Positions 9,742 through 18,569 of a stretch of DNA of 64,000 nt are shown piece by piece. The notes below the pieces were generated by a model. It saw only the letters and a program-made list of their open reading frames with translations, searched no databases and was not told where the DNA came from. Within the stretch, counting starts at the first letter, position 1; the number at the start of each line of letters is the position of its first letter. The translations under genes and the position numbers were made by a program. This DNA comes from Nitrosomonas communis. GTDB lineage: Bacteria; Pseudomonadota; Gammaproteobacteria; Burkholderiales; Nitrosomonadaceae. The stretch is from the NCBI RefSeq assembly GCF_900114745.1, contig NZ_FOUB01000008.1, forward strand, positions 31,785 to 95,784, written 5' to 3'.

Positions 9742-10385
9742 TTAAATTCGCTATTGTATTTTTATTGCTTGCTGGCTGTTCGCTAACACCGCAAAAAAAT
9801 TCTCCAGTAACCGTCTATGATTTTGGCCTTCAACGCCCTGCAGGACATAACAATCCAATTCCCTTTAACACAAGCATTTTTATAGCAGAGATTAAAGCTC
9901 CTATATGGTTGGATAACTCAGCAATTCAGTATCGACTTGCCTACCATGATCAGGCACGATCCTATGCCTATGCTAACAGCCGTTGGGCTGCCTCACCAGC
10001 AAAGCTGCTTACTCTGCGAATTAAAGATCACCTTATTACCCAGAATGGTATGATCAGTAGTCATGACGGCTTAAAGGCAGACTATACTTTGTACATCGAA
10101 CTAGTGGAATTTACTCAGGTATTTGATAAGCCAGACAATAGCCTGGCTATTATTCGATTGCGCGCAAGCCTGATCGAACGAAATTCGCGCCTATTACTCG
10201 CTCAAGAAAACTTTTGTAGCGAACAAGCGGCTCCTTCAGCTGATGCGGCTGGCGCGGTCGCTGCTTTGATCTCAGCAAGTGATTCTGTATCGGATAAGTT
10301 AAGCCAATGGCTTAGCGATTATCTGACAAAGAATAAAAGAAATGTATCAGGGTCACCTCTCATTCCATTTCTAAATCAAAACTGA
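9738..10385 (+). CDS. ABC-type transport auxiliary lipoprotein (PqiC-like)
   Basis: 215-residue lipoprotein with signal sequence MIKFAIVFLLLAGC; the lipobox LLAGC puts the acylated Cys at residue 14. The body has the family features YDFGLQRPAG and FIAEIKAPIWLDNSAIQYRLAY...YANSRWAASPAKLL. It matches the auxiliary lipoproteins encoded after MCE proteins (PF03886), which link inner-membrane MCE systems to the outer membrane. It is translationally coupled to the MCE gene by an ATGA overlap. Its last seven residues (IPFLNQN) and stop codon are encoded by the left end of a 103-bp repeat element, so the native C-terminus was replaced. Confidence 0.88.
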   Translation: MIKFAIVFLLLAGCSLTPQKNSPVTVYDFGLQRPAGHNNPIPFNTSIFIAEIKAPIWLDNSAIQYRLAYHDQARSYAYANSRWAASPAKLLTLRIKDHLITQNGMISSHDGLKADYTLYIELVEFTQVFDKPDNSLAIIRLRASLIERNSRLLLAQENFCSEQAAPSADAAGAVAALISASDSVSDKLSQWLSDYLTKNKRNVSGSPLIPFLNQN

Positions 10386-10464
10386 CTTTGTCAGCTTCAC
10401 CTTGCCGTATTATTGATACTGTCTGCGGCTCACCTTGGCGCCATTTTTGATTTGTAAATGGAAT
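10362..10464. repeat. 103-bp inverted-repeat element, copy 3 of 7 (reverse orientation)
   Basis: Starts ATTCCATTTCTAAATCAAAA and ends TTTTTGATTTGTAAATGGAAT, with the core CTGACTTTGTCAGCTTCACC ... CGGCTCACCTTGGCG. It overlaps the last 24 bp of the auxiliary lipoprotein gene and supplies its stop codon. Confidence 0.93.
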
Positions 10465-10807
10465 ATTAGGGATAAATAAAATAAACAATTAAGCAGTTTA
10501 TTTCAGCCTTTATCAGTTTTTTTATTTCTACCGTAGAAATTTTTGCCAATTCTAAAAAAGCATTTTTAACCAATGTATACAGAGAGGAGATAGATTCTAG
10601 CCAGGAGAGAAAGGGCTGTTCTTTCTTCAAAAATCCATTTCACCCACTGGATGATTGCTTCGTTCAACCGTAAAACCTATATAATTCCATGCTTACGATA
10701 GATTTTATAGATTCAGCCAAAAGAAATAGGATTAACAAAATTTCATTTCACATCTCTCTATGACGCGCTTATGATAATATCCGTCACTTTTAACTTTTAT
10801 ACATCTC
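10465..10807. other. Intergenic region upstream of lptM-lysA
   Basis: 343 bp of AT-rich sequence between the repeat element and lptM. No open frame, tRNA or clear terminator is visible. The lptM-lysA promoter presumably lies in its right half. Confidence 0.5.
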
Positions 10808-10948
10808 GTGCGCCTACTGTATATCGCTGCTTTCATATCTTTCTGGCTGACTGCTTGTGGAACAAAAGGGCCGCTCTATCTTCCCCCCAAAGAATCTCCT
10901 CCAGCATCACAACCGTCTGAGGAGACAGAGACACAAAAAAATCAATGA
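10808..10948 (+). CDS. lptM: LptM (YifL-like) small lipoprotein
   Basis: A 46-residue lipoprotein that is too short for ordinary gene callers. From a GTG start it reads MRLLYIAAFISFWLTACGTK, then GPLYLPPKES. The lipobox LTAC and the diagnostic CGxKGPLYLP motif identify the LptM/YifL family, whose enterobacterial member assists maturation of the LptDE lipopolysaccharide translocon. Position agrees with the family: it sits directly before lysA and its TGA overlaps the lysA ATG (ATGA). The remainder is a Pro/Glu/Gln-rich tail. There is no good alternative ATG. Confidence 0.88.
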   Translation: MRLLYIAAFISFWLTACGTKGPLYLPPKESPPASQPSEETETQKNQ

Positions 10949-12204
10949 GCAAATTCATATCATTTACTTATAATCATGATCAACTTTTCGCCGAATCGGC
11001 TTCCTTGATCGAGATTGCCAAAGAATTCGGCACGCCCTGCTATGTTTATTCGCGCGCCGCATTGGTTGCGGCTTATCAAGAATTCAATCGCGCCTTCGCT
11101 GGACGGGATCATCTCATTTGCTACGCAGTCAAAGCCAACTCCAATCTAGCCATCCTCAATATTCTTGCCTGTCTAGGGAGTGGTTTTGATATTGTTTCCG
11201 GCGGCGAATTACAACGAGTATTAAAAGCTGGTGGAGATCCCCAAAAAATTGTGTTTTCAGGTGTGGGGAAGAATCAGGATGAAATGCGTATGGCACTTAC
11301 TGCAGGCATCCTTTGTTTCAATGTCGAATCAGAAATGGAGCTACTGAGTCTTAACCAACTTGCAAAGGAAATGGATAAAATTGCGCCAGTAAGCCTTCGA
11401 GTTAACCCCGACGTTGATGCTAAAACTCATCCTTATATCTCGACGGGCCTCAAAGAAAATAAATTCGGTATTCCCATGGCGGAAGCAGAGCGAATTTATC
11501 ATACTGCTGCACATGAACTTCCTCACGTTCGCATCACCGGCCTGGATTGCCATATTGGCTCGCAGCTCACCGAAATCGACCCATTCATTGAAGCCAGTAA
11601 TAAAATGCTGGCTCTACTGGATCGTCTGGAGAAACAAGGAATATGTATTGAACATCTGGATCTGGGCGGTGGACTGGGTATAAGTTATAGCCAGGAATCG
11701 CCTCCATCAATCAAAGATTATGTCACCGCGTTATGTAACAGTGTTGGTCAACGTAAGCAACGCATACTTATTGAGCCTGGCCGCTCATTAGTTGGCAATA
11801 CTGGCTTATTATTGACGCGTGTGGAATATCTTAAACATGCTCCCCATCGAAATTTTGCTATTGTAGACGCTGCAATGAATGATCTGATGCGCCCAGCGCT
11901 GTACGATGCATACCACGAGATATTGCCGGTCGTTAAAAAGTCTAGTGAAGTTAATAATACTTACCAGGTGGTCGGGCCTGTCTGTGAGACGGGAGATTTT
12001 CTCGGACACGATCGCCAGCTAAGCTTAACCAAAGATGATTTACTGGCTGTCATGTCAGCCGGGGCCTATGGAATGAGTATGAGTTCAAATTACAATACTC
12101 GGCCACGGGCAGCAGAAATCATGGTGGATGGTCATGCTATCCATTTGATTCGTGCACGGGAAACAGTAGAACAACTTATTGCTTCTGAAAAGATACTGGA
12201 CTGA
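10945..12204 (+). CDS. lysA: Diaminopimelate decarboxylase
   Basis: PLP enzyme converting meso-diaminopimelate to L-lysine, the last step of the DAP pathway. The 419-residue protein shows the PLP-binding Lys in ICYAVKANSN near residue 58, the HIGSQL loop, the phosphate-binding GGGLGI segment, EPGRSLV near 275 and the CETGD catalytic motif near 350. Length is typical. It overlaps lptM by 4 bp, so lptM and lysA are cotranscribed, as in many gammaproteobacteria and betaproteobacteria. Confidence 0.96.
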   Translation: MSKFISFTYNHDQLFAESASLIEIAKEFGTPCYVYSRAALVAAYQEFNRAFAGRDHLICYAVKANSNLAILNILACLGSGFDIVSGGELQRVLKAGGDPQKIVFSGVGKNQDEMRMALTAGILCFNVESEMELLSLNQLAKEMDKIAPVSLRVNPDVDAKTHPYISTGLKENKFGIPMAEAERIYHTAAHELPHVRITGLDCHIGSQLTEIDPFIEASNKMLALLDRLEKQGICIEHLDLGGGLGISYSQESPPSIKDYVTALCNSVGQRKQRILIEPGRSLVGNTGLLLTRVEYLKHAPHRNFAIVDAAMNDLMRPALYDAYHEILPVVKKSSEVNNTYQVVGPVCETGDFLGHDRQLSLTKDDLLAVMSAGAYGMSMSSNYNTRPRAAEIMVDGHAIHLIRARETVEQLIASEKILD

Positions 12205-12269
12205 AATCAGCTATGAATCAGTATAAATAAACATATTGTTTTTTCACAGTTAGCTGCCTAGATCGATTT

Positions 12270-13331
12270 ATGACGACTTATACCATGGCCCACCCTGCCA
12301 GCATTGAAGATAATCGCTACCAGGAACGCATTTTGCAGGGGGTTTCCCGTACCTTTGCGCTAACGATCCCACAACTTCCCCCCTCACTCTATCCAGTCAT
12401 CGGCAATGCTTATTTATTGTGCCGTATTGTGGATACCGTGGAAGACGATAATGGCTTATCCTCTGAGCAAACTCGCACGTTTGCCGAAATGTTTATCCAG
12501 GTCGTCAGCGGAAATGTCGCAGCTGAAGCATTCGCAGAAGCATTATTTCCCCTGCTTTCTGATCATACCATTCCTGCCGAACATGACCTGATCAAAAACA
12601 CGCCTGCTGTCATCCGCATCACACATAGCTTTAATCCTACTCAACGCAAGGCATTGGAGCGTTGTGTTCGTATTATGGGGCAAGGTATGGCTGATTATCA
12701 GGATACCGAGTCACTAGCAGGATTAAAGGATTTAGCAGCCCTGAATCGGTATTGTTACCACGTTGCAGGAGTTGTAGGAGAAATGTTGACCGAATTGTTT
12801 TGTGATTATTCGGAAGAAATCAACCTTAACAAATCCGCTCTCATGAAATTGGCCATTTCATTCGGCCAGGGGCTGCAAATGACCAATATCCTGAAAGATA
12901 TCTGGGAAGATAGAAAGCGCGGCGCATGCTGGTTGCCGCAAGATATCTTCAGAGAAAAAGGATTTGATCTTAATGAGCTGCAACCAGGATGTACAGATCC
13001 GCGATTTGATGAGGGTCTTGGCGTATTAATTGGCATTGCCAAAGCTCATTTACGCAATGCGCTGGCTTATACCTGCATGATTCCGCCCAGGGAAACGGGG
13101 ATACGCCGCTTCTGCCTGTGGGCACTGGGTATGGCCGTTCTGACGCTGAATAAAATCAATCAAAATCGTTTTTTCATTGAGGGCGACCAAGTCAAGATTT
13201 CGCGCAAGAGTGTCAAAGCTACTGTGCTGATTACCAGTGCATTAGCCAACCAGGATTGGGCATTGCAACGGATGTTTGAATTGACTTCGCGACATCTGCC
13301 AGAAGTTGATATTCTGGGTAAAAAAGTGTAG
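12270..13331 (+). CDS. Squalene synthase (farnesyl-diphosphate farnesyltransferase), eukaryote-like type
   Basis: Predicted to condense two farnesyl diphosphates to squalene for hopanoid synthesis. The 353-residue protein has the first Asp-rich motif as LCRIVDTVEDD (about residue 50) and the second as GLQMTNILKDIWED (about 205), plus YCYHVAGVVGEMLTELF around 160. The DTVEDD form and overall length resemble the single-enzyme squalene synthases of eukaryotes and Methylococcus rather than the HpnC/HpnD pair. A C-terminal membrane anchor is not obvious. hpnA follows on the same strand, supporting a hopanoid role. Confidence 0.85.
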   Translation: MTTYTMAHPASIEDNRYQERILQGVSRTFALTIPQLPPSLYPVIGNAYLLCRIVDTVEDDNGLSSEQTRTFAEMFIQVVSGNVAAEAFAEALFPLLSDHTIPAEHDLIKNTPAVIRITHSFNPTQRKALERCVRIMGQGMADYQDTESLAGLKDLAALNRYCYHVAGVVGEMLTELFCDYSEEINLNKSALMKLAISFGQGLQMTNILKDIWEDRKRGACWLPQDIFREKGFDLNELQPGCTDPRFDEGLGVLIGIAKAHLRNALAYTCMIPPRETGIRRFCLWALGMAVLTLNKINQNRFFIEGDQVKISRKSVKATVLITSALANQDWALQRMFELTSRHLPEVDILGKKV

Positions 13332-13356
13332 AAGAATTTAATATCACTCTCTTATA

Positions 13357-13459
13357 ATTCCATTTCCAAATCAAAAATGACGCGAAGGTGAACCGCTGAC
13401 AGTATCAATAATACGGCAGGGAAATGTCGGCAAAGTCAGTTTTGATTTACAAATGGAAT
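13357..13459. repeat. 103-bp inverted-repeat element, copy 4 of 7 (forward orientation)
   Basis: Starts ATTCCATTTCCAAATCAAAA, continues with ATGACGCGAAGGTGAACCGC, and ends TTTTGATTTACAAATGGAAT. It has split the squalene synthase-hpnA intergenic space, so the two hopanoid genes may have separate transcripts. Confidence 0.93.
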
Positions 13460-13523
13460 AACAGGATGGGGAGAACGAAAATAAGCTTAACTTGATATTT
13501 TCTCTAATGATTTAAGGTCCACT

Positions 13524-14510
13524 ATGAAATCTCTGGTAACGGGTGCAAATGGTTTCGTTGGTTCAGCCGTGGTTAGATGCTTATTAGCAGCCGGTCATGA
13601 GGTCCGTGCATTCGTCAGGCCAGGAAGTGATCGGCGCAATGTGATGAAACTCCCCATCGAGATCGCAGAAGGCGATCTACGCGATGCCACCTCATTAAAG
13701 CGTGCGGTAACAGGTTGCCACTATCTGTTCCATGTCGCAGCAGATTACCGCTTGTGGGTCCCTAATCCGGCTATTATGTACGATATCAATGTCAATGGTA
13801 CCAAAGCGCTGATCCTTGCAGGCGCTGAAGCTGGCATGGATCGCATGGTATATACCAGTAGCGTAGCTACTTTGGGATTGAATTCAAACAGCGAGCCCGC
13901 TGATGAAGAAACCCCCTCCAATTTGGCATCGATTGCTGGACACTACAAGCGTTCCAAATTTCTGGCTGAGCAAATGGTGCAACAACTCGTGCGCGAGCAT
14001 CAGCTTCCGTTAGTCATTGTCAATCCATCCACCCCAATCGGTCCACGCGATGTCAAACCCACTCCTACAGGACGCATTGTGCTCGACACGCTGCGCGGGA
14101 AAATGCCGGCCTATGTCGATACCGGACTTAATGTCGCCCATGTTGATGACATTGCGCATGGCCATCTGCTGGCTTACAAAAAGGGGAAGTGCGGAGAACG
14201 TTATATTCTGGGCGGTGATAACATGACGTTGCTGCAAATTCTCCAGACCATCGATGACATCACGGGTAAGCCCACCAAGCGCAGAAGCATCCCGGTGAAG
14301 CTGATGCTTCCGCTCGCGCATACTATGGAGATGGTTGCCAAAATCACCAAAACCGAACCTCGCGCTACTGTTGATAGTATTCAAATGGCCAAAAAGAAAA
14401 TGTTTTTTTCTAGCGCCAAGGCTGCACGTGAACTGGGGTATCAATCCCGCCCCGCTGTGGGAGCGATTCAAGATGCCATTGATTGGTTTAAGAATGCAAA
14501 TTATTGTTAA
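13524..14510 (+). CDS. hpnA: Hopanoid-associated sugar epimerase HpnA
   Basis: Short-chain dehydrogenase/epimerase family protein of 328 residues. The N-terminal NAD-binding motif is VTGANGFVGSAVV (about residues 5-17). It is followed by FHVAADYRLWVPNP near 70, the YTSSVATLG segment, and the active-site YKRSK near 144. RLWV and VNPSTPIGPRD are hallmarks of HpnA. Its exact role in hopanoid side-chain processing is not settled; the assignment rests on family signatures and on the squalene synthase immediately upstream. Confidence 0.9.
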   Translation: MKSLVTGANGFVGSAVVRCLLAAGHEVRAFVRPGSDRRNVMKLPIEIAEGDLRDATSLKRAVTGCHYLFHVAADYRLWVPNPAIMYDINVNGTKALILAGAEAGMDRMVYTSSVATLGLNSNSEPADEETPSNLASIAGHYKRSKFLAEQMVQQLVREHQLPLVIVNPSTPIGPRDVKPTPTGRIVLDTLRGKMPAYVDTGLNVAHVDDIAHGHLLAYKKGKCGERYILGGDNMTLLQILQTIDDITGKPTKRRSIPVKLMLPLAHTMEMVAKITKTEPRATVDSIQMAKKKMFFSSAKAARELGYQSRPAVGAIQDAIDWFKNANYC

Positions 14511-14513
14511 GAG

Positions 14514-15662
14514 TTATTTTCTTAATACCGCGAGTGTTTCCACATGGGGCGTATGAGGAAATAAATCGACCAGCTGAATCTCGGCAATCGACCAGCCTTT
14601 TTTTGAAAAAGACCAAGCATCGCGGGCAAATGTTTCAGGATCGCAGGAAATGTAATAAATCGTCTTCAACGAAACAAAATGCTCAAAAAAACCCTTCATG
14701 TTTTTGAGCCCTGCACGCGGTGGATCGAGTACGAGGGTATCGGCATCAGCAATACTCTTTCTCAAAATCTTCCAGATAAAGGGTTTAAACAGATCAATGG
14801 GGCGCGCATCCACTTTGGGCAGATTCTTTGCGCGGAGCTGCTTGATGGCATCGAGCCCTGATTCATACGCAATCATTTCGCTGCATCCCGATTCAGCAAT
14901 TACTTCGGTGAAATTACCTGATCCACAAAATAACTCGATGACTTTACCAACACAGGGATTTTCATTGAGTTTGCTACGCAGCCAGGATTTGATCCATTCA
15001 TTTTGTGTACTATTCCCCTGCTTAAACGGTCGTTTCTGATTGAGTTGAACATTTTCAGCTGGCAAATCATCATCGACATCAATGAAATTCCAATCATAGC
15101 CAGCGCCAGGTGCCCAATCTTCGCGCGGCAAACTCTTGAGCATTCCTTGCAGAAGATTTCTACACGCATCGTTCAGCGTGATACAATCACCAACCGGTGC
15201 GATTTTATGGGAGCCCTCAGCCACAAAACCCAATTTCTCACCATCAGTTTTCACCTGAAAGCGATTGCGATAGCCATATAAAAAAGGGGAAGGATGCACT
15301 GGAGGGATGTTCCATTGCTCCACATCGAACCCGATTCTCTTCATGGCATAAATCAAACGGTTTCGTTTTTGCTCAAGCTGACTTTCATAATCCGCAATCA
15401 TCCAGGGACAGCCCGAACAAGAATCCTCATTGACACCAAGGAAAGCACAGGCAGGCTGCTGCCTTTGGTCAGATGGCTTAATGAGCTGAACAAGCCTGGC
15501 ATAGCCATACTTCTTATTATTCAACGGTCGGTCGATAACTTCAAATTCACCCAAATCTCCCGGCCATGTGCCAAACACAAAATAGGAAATATTTTCCTCT
15601 TCGCTTTTAACTACCCCTAGCCCTTTTTGTGACAAATGGGTCACTTCCCCCGTGAATTTCAT
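14514..15662 (-). CDS. RNA (uracil-5-)methyltransferase, TrmA/RlmD family
   Basis: SAM-dependent methyltransferase that probably makes 5-methyluridine in 23S rRNA or tRNA. The 382-residue protein contains a Cys cluster CAFLGVNEDSCSGCPW (about residues 72-87) as in 4Fe-4S RlmD-type enzymes. It also has SAM-binding ELFCGSGNFTE near 245, LDPPRAGLKN near 315 and the catalytic ISCDPETFARD near 340. It is shorter than E. coli RlmD (433), and the N-terminal TRAM-like domain is compact. It converges with hpnA, leaving only 3 bp between them. Confidence 0.87.
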   Translation of the reverse strand: MKFTGEVTHLSQKGLGVVKSEEENISYFVFGTWPGDLGEFEVIDRPLNNKKYGYARLVQLIKPSDQRQQPACAFLGVNEDSCSGCPWMIADYESQLEQKRNRLIYAMKRIGFDVEQWNIPPVHPSPFLYGYRNRFQVKTDGEKLGFVAEGSHKIAPVGDCITLNDACRNLLQGMLKSLPREDWAPGAGYDWNFIDVDDDLPAENVQLNQKRPFKQGNSTQNEWIKSWLRSKLNENPCVGKVIELFCGSGNFTEVIAESGCSEMIAYESGLDAIKQLRAKNLPKVDARPIDLFKPFIWKILRKSIADADTLVLDPPRAGLKNMKGFFEHFVSLKTIYYISCDPETFARDAWSFSKKGWSIAEIQLVDLFPHTPHVETLAVLRK

Positions 15663-15761
15663 CTGATCAGATGTTATAGGATTAAACCGCTAAAATTGAT
15701 TTTTAGCAGCGCCTTGATATTGGAGCAAACTCTTGAATTCTGCATGTGTGTTCTTACAATC

Positions 15762-18569
15762 TTAATGCACCAAGCGCAGCCCGGGCGGCAGAGACTCCCC
15801 ATACATACTCCGTTCGTCTGCTTCCTGGAGCTCAGTGGGATGCTCAACCATCTCAATCCATGATTCTGGACATTTCGCTTTTTGTAAATATTGGATAATT
15901 TGTGCACGCAGTTCTGGCGAAATATCCCGTTCCCGATCTCCACTCATGCGCGCCAGCATGGTAGCGGCAAAGGCAGCAGGCCGGATCTTTTTCCAGTCCA
16001 ATTTGATCACCATTTGCAGCCAATTGGCGGCAATCTCTGCCGGCACAACATTATGTACACTGCCATAAAACGGTACTCTTGCCCCAATACGTCCTACCGC
16101 CCACCAGGTTTGCAGTGATTCGGACGCTTTTTGCAGGCGATCCAACAACCATTCTCCTACTTCGATTTTACGTGCTGCAGGCAAACGTTCCAATGTTGCG
16201 ACCAGGCGTACCATATCATCATAGCCTTGAGGCTTTGCTCCCGGTGGTCGTTTCCGAGCACGCTTGCTTAAGGGCTGCAAGTCATAAGCGATATCATCAA
16301 GAATCTGGCACTGAGCCGGTTCACTTAAACCACCGCTCACGCGCCGCCACAAAATCCACCATTCCGCCCATACTGCTGCTTCAGTGGTATATTGCAATCC
16401 TTGCTCATAAATGGACCATAGCTGTTGCACTCGCCAATCATCAAGAGGATAACCAAAACCAGGGCGTAAACAAAAACCAATCAAATTAAACCATAATCTT
16501 TCATGCGCCGCGGAATAATGACGGCGCTGGCCACATTCCCATAGTGTGCCGAATAATTCCCGCAATAAAGGGGTATCCCAATCCTCGCGCTTACCTAACA
16601 TCTTTTCCATATCAAATCGTAAGGTTTTTATGGCCTTGGGGCTGATCTTCTTTGATGGCGGACCATAAACCAAACTGAGCAGCTCACTTGCTTCCGCAAA
16701 ACGAGGATGTAAAGTACTGGACATGCTGGATATGAGTCCACCCTTGCCGCCACGCAATTGAAACTCCAGCTTCCAACGCTGTGAAGGCTTATCCTGGGCA
16801 ACACAAGCCATTTCAAGCGTACCGACTTCAGTCAAAGTAGTTTGTAGCTGCACCGGCACTTCAGCCGTTTGCGGCTGTGCCGCATCCTTATTCTGCGTGA
16901 GTACCGTGGCGATGGGAGGCAGTGGCGTAAACATGATGTCATCCAGAGTAACGATATCTCCCGGCTGGAACGTTGCATCGCTGATGGATGAAACGAGATG
17001 AAAACGGACGGGCTCACCAATCCGTAAGGCAAAATTACGTTCAGTCAATTGGAGCGGTTGGCCTTCTTCTGTGCCACGCGGCAAGATACACACCGCCTGC
17101 TGCGCTTCTTGTTCTGCAGCAACCTGGATAAAGTAACTCCGTGCTGAACCCCCACCGATTCGGATACCCTGGCCATGACGTGCCATAGCGTAAGCCACTG
17201 CGCCAGAGGCCACGGCAAGATCGGGTTGTGTGTTTAATAGATGTTGCAATGGTGCGCCGCGCCATTGCGCCAATATATCCAGCAAGCGCTGGGATAACAA
17301 GGTGCTGTTAAAAATGCCGCCATTGAGCAAAATAGCATCCGGAATCGGAATGCGATTATCGAGAGGTGCCAGCTCACCCAATGCCTCGCGCGAAGCCTGA
17401 GCATGCAGTGTGAGAAACGCAGCAATATGCCGGCTGATGGCTGGGTCGGACACATAAGGCAATCCAAACTCAACAATGCCACCGCGCATACGATGCGGAA
17501 GCTCATCCAGCGGTGTGATCGGTAAGAACCCATCCAATAGCATGCGATGCACCGTATCGCGGTTTAATTCAGTTGAACGCGCTCCACCAATCAGCTTGGC
17601 GCCTGTACCCAGAATGGTCACCATTATTTTTTCCGGCGCATCGGCATTCAACAAGCGCTCCTTGGCATTACGGCATTGCTGCATCAGTTGCGACAGACTA
17701 GCTGCACTCAGCGGCGCACCTGGAGTGGCCAACTGCCCTTCCGCGACATGCGCCAGTGCCAGATCCATGTTATCACCGCCTAACATAAGATGATTACCCA
17801 CCCCAATACGGGTCAGATGCGCCTGATCATTTTTGAGCGTGACCTTGATCAGGGTTAAGTCTGTAGTACCGCCGCCCACGTCACATACCAAAATCAGGCG
17901 AGTATCGGCTAATAAGGTATGTAATTCTTGTTTATGGCGCGCAAGCCAGTCATAACAGGCAGCCTGCGGCTCTTCTACCAAACGTGCACTCGTAAGACCT
18001 GCCAAATGCGCAGCCTCCACCGTCAGTGTCCTGGCTCCTTCATCAAAAGAGGCTGGGATGGTAATGACGACTTCCTGCTTTTCTAATGGATACTCAGAAA
18101 ATTGATGGTTCCAGGCACTGCGTACATAAGCCAGATAAGAGGCGCTGGCATGGACCGGCGAAATTTTGTCGATGCCTTCAGCCCCTCCCCATGGCAAAAT
18201 CGGTGCCATGCGATCTACCGCCGCATACGACAACCAGCTCTTTGCACTAACCACCAAACGTCCCGGCACACGCGAACCCAGTTCACGGGCCAGTTCGCCA
18301 AATACCGCCCTGGGTTCCTGCGGATCGATGCGGTTTAACTGCCATGGCAAATGAAGATCGCGCTCGGCAAGTTCACCTGCCGCAGGATGATAACGTAAAG
18401 AAGGTAACAACGGCTGCGCGGCTACTTCACCGGGCGCGACCAACTGTTCTATGTTAAATAATCTAGGCGTAGGCTCGGGCTTGTTCAGGTCGACGTACGC
18501 CGCGACGGTATGAGTCGTCCCCAAATCGATACCGACGATATAGCGGGCTGGATTTTTTTCTTTATTCAA
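15762..18569 (-). CDS. Hsp70-family protein with long C-terminal extension
   Basis: A 935-residue Hsp70-like ATPase. The nucleotide-binding domain has phosphate-1 IVGIDLGTTHTVAAYVD at the N-terminus, phosphate-2 LVCDVGGGTTDLTLIKV near 230, and GGDNMDLALAHV near 265. The region after about residue 520 is a diverged substrate-binding part followed by a helical extension of about 300 residues (DUF3731-type in my judgement) instead of the usual lid. It overlaps the second Hsp70 gene by 4 bp and no J-protein or GrpE gene is adjacent. A specialised chaperone or signalling ATPase is likely; the client is unknown. Confidence 0.85.
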   Translation of the reverse strand: MNKEKNPARYIVGIDLGTTHTVAAYVDLNKPEPTPRLFNIEQLVAPGEVAAQPLLPSLRYHPAAGELAERDLHLPWQLNRIDPQEPRAVFGELARELGSRVPGRLVVSAKSWLSYAAVDRMAPILPWGGAEGIDKISPVHASASYLAYVRSAWNHQFSEYPLEKQEVVITIPASFDEGARTLTVEAAHLAGLTSARLVEEPQAACYDWLARHKQELHTLLADTRLILVCDVGGGTTDLTLIKVTLKNDQAHLTRIGVGNHLMLGGDNMDLALAHVAEGQLATPGAPLSAASLSQLMQQCRNAKERLLNADAPEKIMVTILGTGAKLIGGARSTELNRDTVHRMLLDGFLPITPLDELPHRMRGGIVEFGLPYVSDPAISRHIAAFLTLHAQASREALGELAPLDNRIPIPDAILLNGGIFNSTLLSQRLLDILAQWRGAPLQHLLNTQPDLAVASGAVAYAMARHGQGIRIGGGSARSYFIQVAAEQEAQQAVCILPRGTEEGQPLQLTERNFALRIGEPVRFHLVSSISDATFQPGDIVTLDDIMFTPLPPIATVLTQNKDAAQPQTAEVPVQLQTTLTEVGTLEMACVAQDKPSQRWKLEFQLRGGKGGLISSMSSTLHPRFAEASELLSLVYGPPSKKISPKAIKTLRFDMEKMLGKREDWDTPLLRELFGTLWECGQRRHYSAAHERLWFNLIGFCLRPGFGYPLDDWRVQQLWSIYEQGLQYTTEAAVWAEWWILWRRVSGGLSEPAQCQILDDIAYDLQPLSKRARKRPPGAKPQGYDDMVRLVATLERLPAARKIEVGEWLLDRLQKASESLQTWWAVGRIGARVPFYGSVHNVVPAEIAANWLQMVIKLDWKKIRPAAFAATMLARMSGDRERDISPELRAQIIQYLQKAKCPESWIEMVEHPTELQEADERSMYGESLPPGLRLVH

